A stretch of 64,000 nucleotides of DNA from Protopterus annectens (Eukaryota > Chordata > Ceratodontiformes > Protopteridae): NCBI RefSeq assembly GCF_019279795.1, contig NC_056725.1, forward strand, positions 1,075,201,453 through 1,075,265,452, written 5' to 3'. The notes beneath the pieces were generated by a model, which had not been told where the DNA came from, searched no databases, and saw only the letters and a list, made by a program, of their open reading frames with translations. Every line of letters starts with the position of its first letter. The stretch's first letter is position 1. A program made the translations under genes and the position numbers. This document shows, in pieces, positions 46,950 to 60,599 of this stretch.

Positions 46950-49110
46950 ATGCTTGCTTTAATATAATGTGGTAGTGTGGTAGTCTATCCAAGGCATTAG
47001 CTACTCTCTCAAAGAATCAAATTGTGCATCTCATATTCCAATGTAATCAACTATACAGGTTGCTTATATTTCTATACTACTCACTGGTAACCACAAGCAT
47101 TCCCAGAGATGGAAGACTAAATACACTACACAGCTGAATAAGGGCTCATGTTAAATATAAGTTTGGATATTTTAATCTTTCATAATGAATTAAACTGCCA
47201 TATCCAAATATACTCTTGCTATATTTCTGCTGTACTCCTTTCAGTATACTCACTCAACTCCCCCATCCATGGAATCATACCCCAGTTTGTGTCTAATGTA
47301 ACTTAGAATGATTTCATCATTTGTGATTGCCAAGATTTTCTAAATATTTTTAGACAGCATGTAGTTTTATAACTATCATTAACCAACTGATTGATATGAT
47401 CAGAAAAATTCAAAGCTGGATGTACCCATATATACATAGTTTCTTAAATAAATCCACAAATTCCATCACTGTGTGCTGTATTTATACTCACACTTTAAAG
47501 CAGATTGGACAGATGTCGTGTCATTAGTTTTGATGAAATGTTTAGCATTTTTATTCACCTGTGTCCAGTTGGCATATTTGATCCCTTACACATAGGCCCT
47601 ACCTATAACATAAGCAGATAGTTTTCCCATTCAAAAGTAATCTGTATGTAGACTAAAGAGTACCTCACATACTTATGGGACACTCTAACTGTCTCATAGA
47701 ATTTTACCTGGCCAGTTGTTGCATGATATCTGCCACCTTCTATTTTTGAGCCATATAGCTATCCATCTTATCAATATTAGGTTATTAATACTAGTTATTC
47801 TAAACTGTTTGGGATTTTCTCTGTGACCCAATGAAAGGTAAAAGGTGATTATACATAAATTATATCACAACACACTTTTTCATTTATAGCTGCTATTATA
47901 TTATTATAAAACATCATGTTATAGGTCCTTATGGACTTATTTCCACATACACATGCTGATGCATGGTTTCAAGTCCCAGTCTTTCACTCTGATAATAATG
48001 TATCCAAATTAACCTTCTCTATTATTCCACAGCAAGAAAACAGACTTATGTGCATATGGGTTTGTACTGTTCCCCTACTTTTAAAGATGGGTTTAACAAA
48101 TGCATGTCTTTAGTTTTGAGGAATATCTCCAAACTTAAATGACTTAGTGAATAGCAGATGTAATGGTACTGTAAATTCATATAAAAGTGCTCTAAGGTCA
48201 TTGCTGCCATTTCAGTCTTCATTATCTGCTTTGCTGAAGCCCAGTTTACATTGCAGCTTTTCAATATAATCTGATTTAATTTGCAATTTCAATACATTAA
48301 ATTACCTGGATTTTACTATCATAAGTTGCCACAATTTTGTGCAGAGATAGGCTGTTTTGCATTTGGTTTTCTTAATATATCTGCAGCCTATTGTGTTGGA
48401 GGGTTGATTTTATACTCTGCACACAACTTATCAATTTGTACATCTTTACTCCTACCACATCTTGTTTATCTATAAAATGGTTTCACACCATATTTTGCTT
48501 AATATTTTTATGTACATTTTCTTCAAATATTTCCTGAAACTAATTTATAAAGTTGCTCTTTTGTTTACATATCATCTGTTGCTAATCTGTACAGTAATTT
48601 GTCAGATTTAATCTAGCAACAGTTTAAACTTTATAATCTCATAAACGATGTGCATATCAAAGGTGGTAAAACATGATTTCCTTAACAATATCCCATATGT
48701 TATGTTCCCTGATAGCTTGCTTACAATCTGCAAAAAATGTTGTTCTTGTACTTATATTGTGGGCAATTTCCTTACTTATTTTGCTGAATCGGTATATTAT
48801 TTCACTCTGTCTCTGATAAAGTAAAGTCCCCAGCAATTATCATTTTCCTTGCTATGTTACATTACAGAAATGTATGAATTCCTCTGGCACATCAGTGATT
48901 GACATCTATGGTCTATACACTAAAACAAGTGTAATTTATACTAGGATGTTTTTATTGTCAAAGTTACACAATCTGCAATATTTACGTCATTGGTTAAAGA
49001 TGTAAGAATCACAGGTCATATACAAATGCGTAATCCGTATTACAAGTTCTACTTATTTTTGTTGTCATATCCAATATAGGAAAAATATTTATATGTTGAC
49101 AAAACTGGTT
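46950..49110 (-). mobile_element. Very old LINE with endonuclease and RT traces
   Basis: In minus-strand order, an IIAGDFTL block (near 48830, for IIxGDFN) and a VLVYRP block (near 48915) mark the endonuclease. FTKSFKFGDIPQN and FVKPIFKS with HISLFS (48200-47990) mark the RT start. HPALNFSDHINQLVNDSYK with CLKIFRKS (near 47400-47330) matches the GVxxDxxLxFxxHI region after motif C. Stops and shifts are dense. It probably belongs to a Rex/L2/CR1-group family different from copies 1-4. Confidence 0.6.
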
Positions 49111-49603
49111 TCTGACCATTTTTTTTTTTTAAATCGGGGCAGATTGTAATCCTTATTGCTGGGCTACAGCCCTCAAGAGTTAACATAAAATAAAGAAATG
49201 GTTAAGTTCCAGTGATCTCTATTTTGAAACTATTATTGATTTTCTGTTTTGTTCCATGTATATATAAAACAAAACTAAACAAAAATCAGCTTACTCCCAT
49301 TGTTGAGTAGTTTTCAAAACAGCCAAGCATTAGGTTCCTACCATCGATTGCTGTAGAAGAGTCCTGAAATTTAATCCAAGATGCATAACACTGGGTTGCT
49401 GTATGAAGCAGTGAGAAGTCCTTCCTATTAACTCAGGCTGCCTCTTGTGACAGAGATAGCTTGAGACTGTTCATGTCTAAAAAAAAAAAAAAATGGCCAA
49501 CAAATGCAAAGGTACAAGCATGGGAATATGTTTTTTAAAGGTTTTTTTTGTCTTAGGGACACTTCCTGCTGCTGCAAGCATCTAGGAAGGTAAGTTCTTA
49601 ATT

Positions 49604-49669
<66 letters not shown>

Positions 49670-51208
49670 TGTGTGTATGCATGCATGATTCATTACTGCA
49701 TCTCATATTCAGTTCTTAAACCTCAGTGACCTTTTATGACTGCTATGAATGGCAGACAGAATACTAATAATGGCTAGTCAAAACTCTCATTTTCTTTGTA
49801 CTTATAACGGCGGATTAAAATAGTATTTAAGTGTTATGTAATATAGAAATGAATGCTATGCAAATGAAAAGATCTTCAAACATCTGCACTGATGGAGTTT
49901 TAAACAATCTAGACAACAGAACAAGCCTTGTTAATCCAGATTTCTAAATTTCTGGAATAACCCAATTTAGTACAATAATAATAATAATAACAGTGCCCCT
50001 CAGAATCCCTTGTCTAGGGGTCCAGGTCACCAAAAGTTGTCCTTGTTGATTGCAGTCTGACATGAGGTATATTTAGTTATTAAAGTGGCTCTTATGTATG
50101 GTGCACACTGATGTAGTCTGTAGATGCAGATGAATGATCACTTCTGCTGTTTGATCACAGGTAATGGTCATGAACCTGCTGTAATAGATCCCCATCATTC
50201 CCACCAATTCAGTTACTTCTGGCAGATCCCTCTTGTTTTGAGGTCAACAGCCATCACTGATGTCAATGTCTCACAAGCAAAATTATTTCTTTATGAATGC
50301 TGCAGATTTTCCATTAAACAATTTCCATGCATTAAGATACAGCATGAATATATCAAATGTTGCACTCTGTGAACTGTTAAATTTCTGATATGGCAAAAAA
50401 ATTGTCTTGCATTAGTCAAATATTGTAATGTCACTGCTACAAACATTTTCTACCCTTGTATTCACAAGTGGATTCCATCCTGTTAAAATACATGTGTGCT
50501 CCAAATTTTGCTTGAATACTCTATACAATTCTCTTTTCGGTACGATTTGTGAATAAGTCCTAACTCCTGCACAAGCTATGTTATTTATGAGTGAAATAAC
50601 TTTTCTTCTAACAGTCAGTAAGTCCTTAAAGATGAGATAATTTGATCCAGTATAAAAACAGCTCCATACATCTTCACATTTGTGCATCCTGATGCCCTAT
50701 TCACCTTCCTTAATCTTACTCTGAGCAAGTATAATACTAATCAATGCTCATTATCCACATTGTAAATATTGTTAGTCTTCTGTGCATCAATTTAGATTTT
50801 AGTTTGCCATAATTATCTAGCAGTTGTTTTACCTTTATAACCACATGAACAGTGCACATCAAATGGCAAGAACCATATATTATACAACTATGGGTCTGTG
50901 AGAAGAAACCAGATAGGATCAGTTGCTTTAATAAGTGATTTTCTAATGACACATTTTTTAACCTATCTGAAAAATCTCCAAAATCTACTTCAGCAATGTC
51001 TGTTCTTTCAGTTGTTGCATAAGAACGTTTTATTAATCTCAACATTTTCACCACGTGTCATGTGCAAGTACACAATTGTTATCTAGCTGTCTTTATACTT
51101 CCACAGCTTCAGCCATGTTGTCACCCTTGATTTATCTCCTCTTTGTCATTACAGCAATGTTATGTAATATTCCCAAGGTCAACTACAAATTCTTCCTTTT
51201 ACCCTACC
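49111..51208. other. Unassigned sequence with (TG)n and two unexplained minus-strand frames
   Basis: A (TG)n tract lies at 49610-49671. Minus-strand frames at 50412-50687 (91 residues) and 50737-51054 (105 residues) read smoothly but show no motif I know. They follow the orientation of the LINE at 46950-49110 and could be its upstream part or a separate relic. Confidence 0.4.
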
Positions 51209-51216
51209 TTCAAATA

Positions 51217-51588
51217 GGGTTCCTATTAAAAGACCGAAGATGCATTCTTTCAAATGCATCTTGGTCGAACTTAAAAGACTGTACCGGCAAAATATCGAAG
51301 CGGCTTTTAAGTGTATTCTTTCCCTGGGGAAGAATTTGCTTGGCTGGTTTGTTACTTTGCCATTTTCGGCACTGTAGTGTGGTCTCGGAGTTGGTATATT
51401 TAAGTAGGGGGGTGTATAATGTTTAAAGTGTTTTGTTTTTTATTTTTTTTTTTTTGTTGGAACAGTGATTTTTTCCCTTGGAGAAAAATCGCTGTTCTGA
51501 CGCTTCAACATTGTAAGCTTTCGCTTACGTAGGGTCGGTTAATCACTGTTCGTTTTTTTTTAAGCATTCGGTGATCTAATATAGACCC
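51217..51588. mobile_element. 372-bp CpG-rich inverted-repeat element with 8-bp duplication
   Basis: TTCAAATA flanks both sides (51209-51216 and 51589-51596). The left end GGGTTCCTATTAAAAGACCG and the inverse of the right end, GGGTCTATATTAGATCACCG, align over about 27 bp. Internal hairpins include GATGCATTCTTTCAAATGCATC (51237-51258), GAACAGTGATTTTT paired with AAAATCGCTGTTC (51463-51499) and GTAAGCTTTCGCTTAC (51513-51528). CpG content is higher than in the surroundings, which suggests a young insertion. There is no transposase gene; the superfamily is uncertain (hAT, Merlin and P-type elements make 8-bp duplications). Confidence 0.78.
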
Positions 51589-51596
51589 TTCAAATA

Positions 51597-54500
51597 GTGG
51601 TATCATTTTCTGAGACAGAATATTTTATGCTAGAATAATGTTAGCACTTCCTGTAATCTGGATATTAGATATTAAAGGAGTATTCCTTTGTTAAGTATAT
51701 TCTCTGTAGCATTATACATATTAGTCAATTTATTTTTTCCTACATATTTGAATTGTCTTTCTCCCATTCTGTCTTCTTTTTAATTTTGTTCAGCATGCTC
51801 TCAGTCCTCAGATTGTTGTTTACTCATATCCTAAATTGAAAAGTTATTTGTAGTATCAAGTGTCAAATCTTCACCTTATGTGACTTTTACTAGCAGTCAG
51901 AGCATGCTTTCCAAAATGTGTTCTGTTTGCACTTTGCCCAATATTATTTTCTCATCAGCCCAGTCATTAATATATGAAACTACATTTTCATGCTGTGCCA
52001 GTCACATCAACACAGCTATCTACAGAAAGTCCTGATTTACAATAAATAGTAGCAATTAAAATATCCATCTGTTGACATCATGTGTTACATTTACACATGC
52101 ACAATATTTAGTATTTTGAATTAGTTGCTTACACTTCATCAAATTGTTAATGGCATGCTCATTTAAAAATCCAGTCGCAGTGACAATCAATTATAGTAAA
52201 GATTTCTAAAGAAAACAAAGATGTCTATATCAATAATCATGAAATTCACTGAAATGTAAACAATATTCAAGCCATTGTTTAATGAAATACACTGAATTAA
52301 TGTTATTTAAAGGGCAGTACTTCATAAAGTAAGTATTCTGACCTACCTTGTCAGTCTTTAGTCATGCAAATCATTCTGAAACACTAGACATTTCTTTGCA
52401 ATAGCTTGTGATTTTGATGTCTCAAAGTAGCAGCTCATTTCATAACTAGTTAAGTCCCATTATAGGGATAGAATTTGTCTGCCTATAAGGTACCCTTTCT
52501 TCCAATAAACATAAAATGCAAAATCCCCATTTATTAACCAGGTAGGCCTGCTGGACACACAGTCCTTTTTCAGGGGCGGCCTAATAATAATGTCTAGTTA
52601 ACTGACTTGTACAAGATCAAACATTAGGCAAATAAGGACATGGAGAATCAAACCATGTACCATAAGACGAGCCTTAACCCTGTGTGCAAACTGGCATAGT
52701 TTATCTCATTGGCCTCCTTCCAGAAATTAAAAAAAAAAAAACGCACAAGAGAAAACCATCCCAGAAGATTAAAGTCCCTACAATTCATGGTAGTCTGTAG
52801 TCATATGACAGGTTAACACTGCAGTCAGTTGCTATGAGTAACCAATCGTAGATGCGTAGAATGCATAGTGTTAGGGAAAGGATATGCTTATTCATGTCTT
52901 GTGCTATATGTTTGCAAGGTAAAGATAAGACACCATGCTAATAAATGATATGACCTCTCACTTCTGGTTTATTTTTCTATTGATTTTAATAGGAAGCTGC
53001 AGGATAATTATTTGATTAGTACAATTACTCTCCAACACAAGTCTTTGTTTTACATATGTACCTAAGAATTATTTTTGAATTGCTTTCATAACAATTTTAA
53101 AATAAAACAGGAAACTTAGATTACTCAACAAGGGCAAAAGTGGTAGAACTATGCAGTGCTGAGTTATCTCATCGCACTCAGATGAAGTGTTAAGCAAAAG
53201 CACTGTAATAATATTCGATAGTTTACTTACAAATCCAGTTCATACCTATCCACATTGCTGTAAGCTGACTGTGAAGGAAGTGAGTCAGAAGCCAGTGAAA
53301 TGTTTTTATTTAATTGGTTTAGTAGGATAAAATACTGGTCACAGTAAGTCATCTGCAGGCACAGTCTGGGTATACATCAAAGTAGGTTTTAGACTGAAGG
53401 GCTAGAGTATGAGAAATCTCTGTCAGCAAAGACAGGTGAGTAAGGAGGAATGACCACTGCATCAGAGTGGATTCAGAAGATCTGAGACACCTAGAGTGTT
53501 GGTTGATAGAAATGAGTCAACACAGAGAACCTTATAATGGAATATCCAAATTAGAAGAGTAAGTCCTTGAGCAATAGGAAGCTGGTGGCTTGACTGTGTG
53601 ACAAAGAGGAAGATTCCTGCCTGCCCCAACAATGAAGTAGCAAATCTGATATTGCATTGTTTGGAGGTTTTTTTTTTTTTTGCTGAGGTAGAGCCAACAG
53701 TGAGAAGGAAGTACTCAAGAAGGGGAAAAGTACTCATTTGTCAATAGCAAGCATGCTCTACTTCACTAGTGGGCTAGTTACACTGTTTTATTTATAGGAA
53801 ACTGATGTAATTTTAAGAATATAAGCATGGGGAAATGAACAATGTGAAAGGCTAGAGCCCAAAAATATTTTGTGGCCTGTATGGTATTTAGTGGACCACC
53901 ATCAGGATCAGTAAGCTTCTGCTTATAATGGCATTTAAAAGCAATGTTTTGAATTTGATTTCTTTTTAATTAGTTATTGATAGGACTTGCCTCATTCATT
54001 CAAATGATGTACTTTCTGTAATATACAATATGTACTAATGTCTTCTATATACTTAAAATGTGCTTACCTGAGGCCAATGTCAGCAGCTAAGAAAGAAATG
54101 TGTAAACATTTATTTGCAGTTACTGTCTGAAGATGTTCCACAAAATGAATTTATGTTGTTTATTTATTTTTGGTATATTCAGGTCTAATGTTAACACATA
54201 CAGTACTGATTTATGATTTTTGATGCTGCTTAATGAGTTTTACCTTCAGTTGATACAGAATATTCCTAATATGAACTGTAGTTATATGAGAGCTTTTCTT
54301 TTGCAATCTGTGCTGAAAGATGAGCTCTGCTTCTTTGGAATTTCCAGTTAACAAATGCAAGTATTTTAGAAATCCAAATGTATTTCTATACATTTTTATA
54401 TATTGAAGACAGTCCTGGAGGAATGATTCTTTAAGTGCTGGTTGTACTTTTGGAAGGAATGCATACATCATACAGGATTAAATAACTTTAGTGGGAAGGA

Positions 54501-54941
54501 TTCCCTCAAGCCTAAGTAGTATTCAGAACTCATACACCTTGAGGTAGGGGGAGTAATACACTGGCTTCCTATATGAGTTGATAGTATCCATTTCTGAATT
54601 AGCTGTCATATGATATGCAGGGGTAAAATCAATGGTTAAAAGAAAGGGAGGAGGAACTAATGAAGAATGTCTCAGACTAAGTCAATTACATTTTAAGCAA
54701 GGACTTTAGGGAGGGTTGTCTGAAGGTCTACTGATGTAGTCTAGAGAAATAAGGGGAAAGACCTGTTGATTAGGGACTGTGAAGTGAAGCAAAGATGTAT
54801 GCATGAGATAGAATGGGAGTGGGTCATTCATGGGGAGTGAGAAGGAGAGGATGGTTTCTAAATGGCAGTATGAATCCATCAGGATGTGGGTACCAGCAAA
54901 GACTTGTAAGTGTAAGAAGAAGACACAGGAAACACGGTTTG
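51597..54941. other. No recognised gene
   Basis: I see A/T homopolymer runs (52728-52741 and 53669-53680) and short frames only. Minus-strand frames at 53462-53737 and 54211-54471 show no family motif. Confidence 0.45.
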
Positions 54942-55018
54942 TTATTGTTCTGCTAAATCAGAACCAAAAACTGTAGTTTCCTGCACCAAAGTCTCTCCAC
55001 CAATAAAGCATGAAGCAA

Positions 55019-55347
55019 ATCCAAAAAACAGTAGTAGGAGACACCAAGGCGAATAAAAAAGGTAGAAATTTTTATTTAAAATAAATAAAAGTGCACATTG
55101 AGCACTTTCAGGCAAACATGCCCTTCTTCAGATAATAATCAACAGTTAAAAAACAACATTTAAATAGTAAGACAGCCAAAGAAAACCTAGTAAATTACCC
55201 TCCTTTTTCTTAGCAAAGGTTTTAAAGGAACAGCTGTATTCAAACCAGGGCTCCTATCAGCCCCTAGTTTAATTACCAATTTTGTTTCATTGCACTCAGT
55301 TTCATTATATTCCTCACCCCCTCTAACGTTTTTGTGAATCATTTGCA
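55019..55347 (-). repeat. Inverted arm of the Penelope-like element
   Basis: It is the inverse of about 55730-56055. On the minus strand it encodes the same C-terminus, NETECNETKLVIKLGADRS through LLRKRRVIY. The junction with the plus-strand copy carries the small palindrome CATGTCC-ATGAC-GGACATG at 55353-55371. Confidence 0.88.
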
Positions 55348-55886
55348 TTCTCCATGTCCATGACGGACATGCTGTGTCGAGAACCCAGAGATACTTCTTG
55401 CAAGACTTGGAAAACAGGGTGCTTGGGAACTTTCCCATGCTGTCATTGCAAGGCCTGTGATTACATCAACAAGGACAACTTTTTTATATACCCTAGAACA
55501 GGTCAGACATATTTCTTGAAGGAGTATGCTGCCTGTAGGAGTAAGAATGTTGTATATATATAGCTATATGCCAATTGTGTGATTCATTTTATGTTGGCAA
55601 GACCAATTGTATGCTTAAGAACAGAATATTTGGTCATTTATTTGATATTAGACATCATGATGCATGCAATGCATTAGCACAACATATAGGGGAACATGAA
55701 GGTCATCATTTTACGTTTATGGTTTTGCAAGTGATTCACAAACACATTAGAGGGGGTGATTTATCTAATGAAACTGAGTGTAATGAAACAAAATGGATAA
55801 TTAAACTAGGGGCTGATAGGAGCCCTGGTTTGAATACAGCTGTTCCTTTAAAACCTTTGCTCAGAAAAAGGAGGGTAATTTACTAG
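55348..55886 (+). pseudogene. Penelope-like GIY-YIG endonuclease domain, 5'-truncated
   Basis: The frame from 55354 has a Cys-rich linker, CCHCKACDYI, then TGQTYFLKEYAACRSKNVVYI, where VVY is the GIY half. A TA-repeat length change near 55555-55562 shifts the frame. The next frame has CDSFYVGKTNCMLKNRIFGH (YVG being the YIG half; the Arg of the next helix is present), a HDACNALAQHIGEHEGHHF block and NETECNETKWIIKLGADRSPG with the catalytic Glu region. The RT that normally precedes this domain is absent. GIY-YIG in this family nicks the target DNA to prime reverse transcription. Confidence 0.85.
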
Positions 55887-56070
55887 GTTTTCATTGGCTG
55901 TCTTACTATTTAAATGTTGTTTTTTAACTGTTGAGTATTATCTGAGGAAGGGCATGTTTGGCTGAAAGCACTCATTGTGCACTTTTATTTATTTTAAATA
56001 AACGTTTCTACATTTTTTTACTCACCTTGGTGTCTCCTACTACTGTTTTTTGGATTTATTGTTCTGCTAA

Positions 56071-58249
56071 CAAACTAAAAGGGAGACCAGATGGTTTAAG
56101 GGAAAGATTTTGACAATTTTAGGGAATTGGGTTTGATGGCAAATACATACACTAGGCTATTCTCACAATGGTGCAAAACACAGATGCTCGTGTTAAAGGT
56201 AGATATCTTGTACAGACTGTAATGAAAGGAAGCAAGAAGGGATTAGAATATAGTGTAAGAGGACATGATATTTATAGAATAATGATGGCGAATGTGGGAG
56301 GAGGGTGAATTAAGAGGAAGACAGGCAGAAAATGTGTTGTGAATTTATTGCAAGAAGTTAAACATAAAAAAAGATTGTCAAAATTGGGAAGTGAGTGTGA
56401 GTAATTAGTGGACTAATTGAAATAACTTGTGGGCAAATAGTGGTACTTGTTATGACTAGAAGGAGATTAGAAGTTGTTAAAGTTATGAGGGTGAGCAAGT
56501 ATGAAATCTGCCACCTTGGAGATATGGAGAATTAATATTGATTACAGATGCAATGAAGATGATACATAACTTTTTGAAAACATATAATTAAATATTGGGT
56601 ATTAAGAGAGATACTGCAGATGGGTAATTAGTGTGGGATAAATTTAGTATCACTATATCTTTTGTTATACTGAAAGTTCAAAAGGAAGAAATGCCACTGT
56701 ACAGCAATGTGAGATTTATTAAAGACAGAAGATATTGGAAGATCATGGAGGAATAACCTAATATCTAAAATTTGCATTTGGCCAGTGTAGCCAGTTTTCT
56801 TTTATGAGGGACTTGGAAAAGTAAGGGAGAATAAAAGATATGTTTTTGGGTGAATGAGAACATTGTGACATCAATTAGCATATGCAGCAGTGGGGAATCG
56901 TTCATTTGAATCATGAGCATATGCTATAAGATACAGGTAATGTTTAGACTGGCAAGCAAGAGAGGAGTTAAAAATTTCAAAAGGGTTTGTGTTTGGGAAG
57001 ATGACTAGACATAACCTGAATCAACAAGAAATGCGGACAGTGTTCTGTAAACCTGAAACAAAGTCCATCAAATTTAGAGGGCTGTTTGTAGGACCCCACT
57101 ACCTCCTTAAGATGGAAGTTATCATAAAGTATGTTAAAGACAGAAGCTAATTTGCAGAGAAATGGCCAAAGTATAAGGAAGCTGATGGACATGTGAGGGA
57201 AATAGATGGAATTTTCATGCCACTTAAACAAAAAAAAATTCTGAAATGGCTGCCTAATATAATGTGACAAAACCAGCAATCTTCTGATGTGATGTTTACA
57301 GAAATAGTCCTCAGAGTTGCAGCAGGAGTTGGAAAGGAAGACGGACTCTTTCATTGGAAACTGAAGGAAAAGAAAAACGGCATCCAAATATTTGAACTGT
57401 AATATGAGAAGTGGAAATATGTGCTTTGTAAGGAAGTGCCTCAGTGGAAGTCATGATTGCACTAGTTTCTAAAATTATTTAAAAGTAGAAGGATTTAGGG
57501 CTATAACAGGAAGTCAGAGATAGAGAAAAAAGGGTATCTAAGTGTCTCAGCAGTAGAACACATGAAGAAAGCAATACGGTTTCAGATAAGAATATATCAT
57601 AGAAGAAGATAAAGTTTTGAATTAAGATCATTGAAGGCAAGAGCAAAAATCTGAATGAGAATGGGTTTCAAAGTTATTTTATAAGTCTATTGGTGGGTAT
57701 GAGTTGTTGTGGCTCCCTTTGAAAGAGATTTTCATTGAGACATAACAAGAGCATAATCTTTTACAGTTCTTTCCCCAAGGGCAAAGTAATAGCACTGTCA
57801 AAGTGCAAGCAAAAACAAATGTGGCATGAGCAAAATTACAAGGAGAACTATGCACAGTTCTAAACTTAAATAAATTAATCAGAGCCCAGATAATAAACAT
57901 GATGTCCTCTATCTGTAAAAGAAAAAATAAATTCTGCAGTCAGTGCTGTTGCACTATGCAAACATACACTGAGTACACATTGATGTGTGGTCAGGATTAT
58001 TTTCCTGTAATGCATAGAAAGATAGGTGGCCTGCAGGATTCATTTGTGAAAACCTCTGGGTAAAAGCCATAGAAGTAAAATGTGAATAGTGTTACTCATA
58101 TGGGATGGTATATGACTGTTAGAAATTCCAGCCTAGAAAAATCTAATTTGGAGCACATTAATGTGGTTATACTGAGTTCCAGGAGTCTTGATAAAAAAAG
58201 CCAGAACTTGAGTTGTTTGTGTAGTTTGAATGCATTCATATATGCATAG
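56071..58249. other. No recognised gene
   Basis: Purine-rich sequence with short frames. The minus-strand frame at 56977-57387 has no motif that I know. Confidence 0.4.
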
Positions 58250-60599
58250 TTACTCACACACAGTTTCCAAGCGATGAAAGCATTCCTTCAATTCCTGGTT
58301 TTGGAGCCTATCCTGTCTTCATTCCTTTGGTTACTGTGGGACTGTATCAGTGTCTGTCAATTTCATCATCACCTCACAACTGATTCCTTGGGTTACCACA
58401 TTTGAAGTCGATACTCAAGTCACCCTGTACAACAGTAATTGTCACTTCAAAACTCTCTTTCTCTGTCTAACCACAAAATTTATCTCAATTCCTTAGGCGA
58501 AACTCTTATTACATCCAACATATTTCCATCTGGGGACTTATACAATCCATCAATTAACTGGCTGAACTATACTGCAGATGATTGGCATGGCCAACCCTTC
58601 CTTGACATTATAAATGCTAATTTCCATGTGCAAATAGATAACCATCATACTAGGACCCAAACACCCTTGATCTTGTCCTCACAAATGTGGGCACTTCCTG
58701 CACATCTCCATATGCATCCTCTTCCCTCATTAATTCAGACCATTAATCAGTGACTCTTTCCTTTAAAGTTAATGGTACTTCCTCTGCAAATACCTTTGTT
58801 TAGTGAATTCTCAAAAGTAAACCTTCCTTAAGATCATAATTAAGCAAACTTGTAATGAGCTTAGGGGGTGCCATTAAAAAGCTCAAAGCTGCGTATGACC
58901 TCAAAGTAAGAAGTGATATTAATACTTGTTATGAATTTAAGAACTAAACCAACCAAGCAATATTCAGTGTTAGTTCACAATAGCACTGCTCACTCTCATC
59001 CAAAGGGAATATCCTCACTGACAAGTTAAGAGCAATTTTACTCTACAATAAATTATAACTATTCCACAAACTCCACAGTTCTAGCCCCCTTATAGTTAGT
59101 ATATAGCAAGTCAACTCAGCCCTTGTAAAAGCCTTCCTAAAAGCTAAAAGCACCTTATCCTTAGACCATGATAACATATTATTTGTCTGATTATCTGTAC
59201 CAAGTACAGCCTCCTTAACCTCTTTATGCTAAACCTCTCCACTGGTTAAATTCGAAATGCCTGGAAAACAGCCATTGCAATGTCATTATACAAAGGTGGC
59301 CCAAACACGGATCCAGATATAGACCGGTTACAATATCCTTATATATAAAGGTATGGCAATTATCTCAGATCTCATTAATTTGAACATTGAAAATTACTTA
59401 TCCTTTAAATTTCATCAAGTCAGTTTTGTCTTTAACTTCACAAATTTCTTTGGAGAAGTCAGGAAAGCAGTGGATAGGAATTATGCAGTATATACAGCAT
59501 CAGTGACATGGCCAAGGTCTTTGACACTGTTCCACGTACAGGCATCACTGTTCCATGTGCAGACATTACTGACAGACCTGGGAAACTGAAAATAAATCCT
59601 TATATTGTGTTGTGGATTGCGTTTTTCAGACAGGAAACATGATTAAAGTGACAGGTGCTATTTCTGAAAGCAAAAAAAAAAAATTAACTGTGATGTATTA
59701 CATGCTTCAGTGTTGGACTACATCTGTTTCACAGAAAAGTAAACCAGGACTCATGCAATATGATAGTCTAAGTTTGTTGATGACTGTAAATTAGTTGTGA
59801 TTATATTCTCATTTGATTCACAATTCCTTCAGCATGAGTAAGACTATGTTAATATCTGGTGTGAGGGCAGTGGTAAAAATGTTTCCAGATTATACCATTC
59901 AGACAACATGACTTGCATGTCAGATAATGTCATAAGGTACTCTTGTTCAGAATTCCTTATCTTTTGACCATAATCTCTCTGCAGTCATTCAGAAAGTATC
60001 CCATCGGGCTCATTTCATTTTGAAAGTCTTACCTCACCTTTAATCATCTTTCAGCAAACCCATTATTTATTACAATTTCCCTTCACCAGCATTTGCCTGA
60101 AAGTATCACTCAATGTGATTCCTAATTAAAATGATCAATGGCCAAATGACCATCAGTTTTCTGTGCAGTCTGACAGCACTGTCTGTATTCATTCTCTTAC
60201 AGACACCTTAATGATGATTTGTATCCAGCCTTTCAGGCCATGAGATATCTGACCTTGCTTGACCTTCTATTCCTTTGTAGAAAATTGGTTCCTCAAATGG
60301 CCAGTTAAAGGAACTAACCCTTCATCAGTGCATGAATACCAAATGTTAGCGTGATAAAGTCATATTCGAATGAGCTCCCCACCTATGGGGCAAACCTCCA
60401 CTGGATGTAAAGCATACTATGATCTTTGTCATCTTCAAAGTAAACCTAGATAAATGGATGAGAAGCTGCATGCCCCCCATCTGTCTTGCATTATTCTCTT
60501 TGAGGATGGCGGGAACCCATATCATTATGTTTTATTGGCAAGGCTTTTAAAGGTCTCTAGACTGTTTTCCTAATACTTAGTGATAAACCTATGAACATA
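58250..60599 (+). mobile_element. Relic CR1-type LINE
   Basis: Endonuclease traces include PSGDLYNPSINWLNY (near 58526, for GDFNYPxINWE) and LDLVLTNVGT-like sequence near 58670, with a SDHxSVTLSF-like end near 58735. RT traces are a WKTAIAMSLYKGGPNTDPD block near 59262, FKFHQVSFVFNFTNFFGEV near 59405 and a TWPRSLTLFH-like motif A near 59510. The C-terminal TLFKxNLDKWM-like block is near 60435. The tail AAACCTATGAACATA ends it. Stops are frequent. Confidence 0.7.

Larger units (their letters stand above)
54957..56055 (+). mobile_element. Penelope-like element with inverted 5' arm
   Basis: The 15-bp sequence TTATTGTTCTGCTAA flanks the insertion (54942-54956 and 56056-56070). The right part (about 55348-56055) is the 3' end of a Penelope-like element with its GIY-YIG domain. 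The left part (55019-55347) is the inverse of the same 3' end, so the insertion is a head-to-head foldback. Such inverted, 5'-truncated structures are known for Penelope-like elements. The 5' remainder (54957-55018) is unassigned. Confidence 0.85.
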
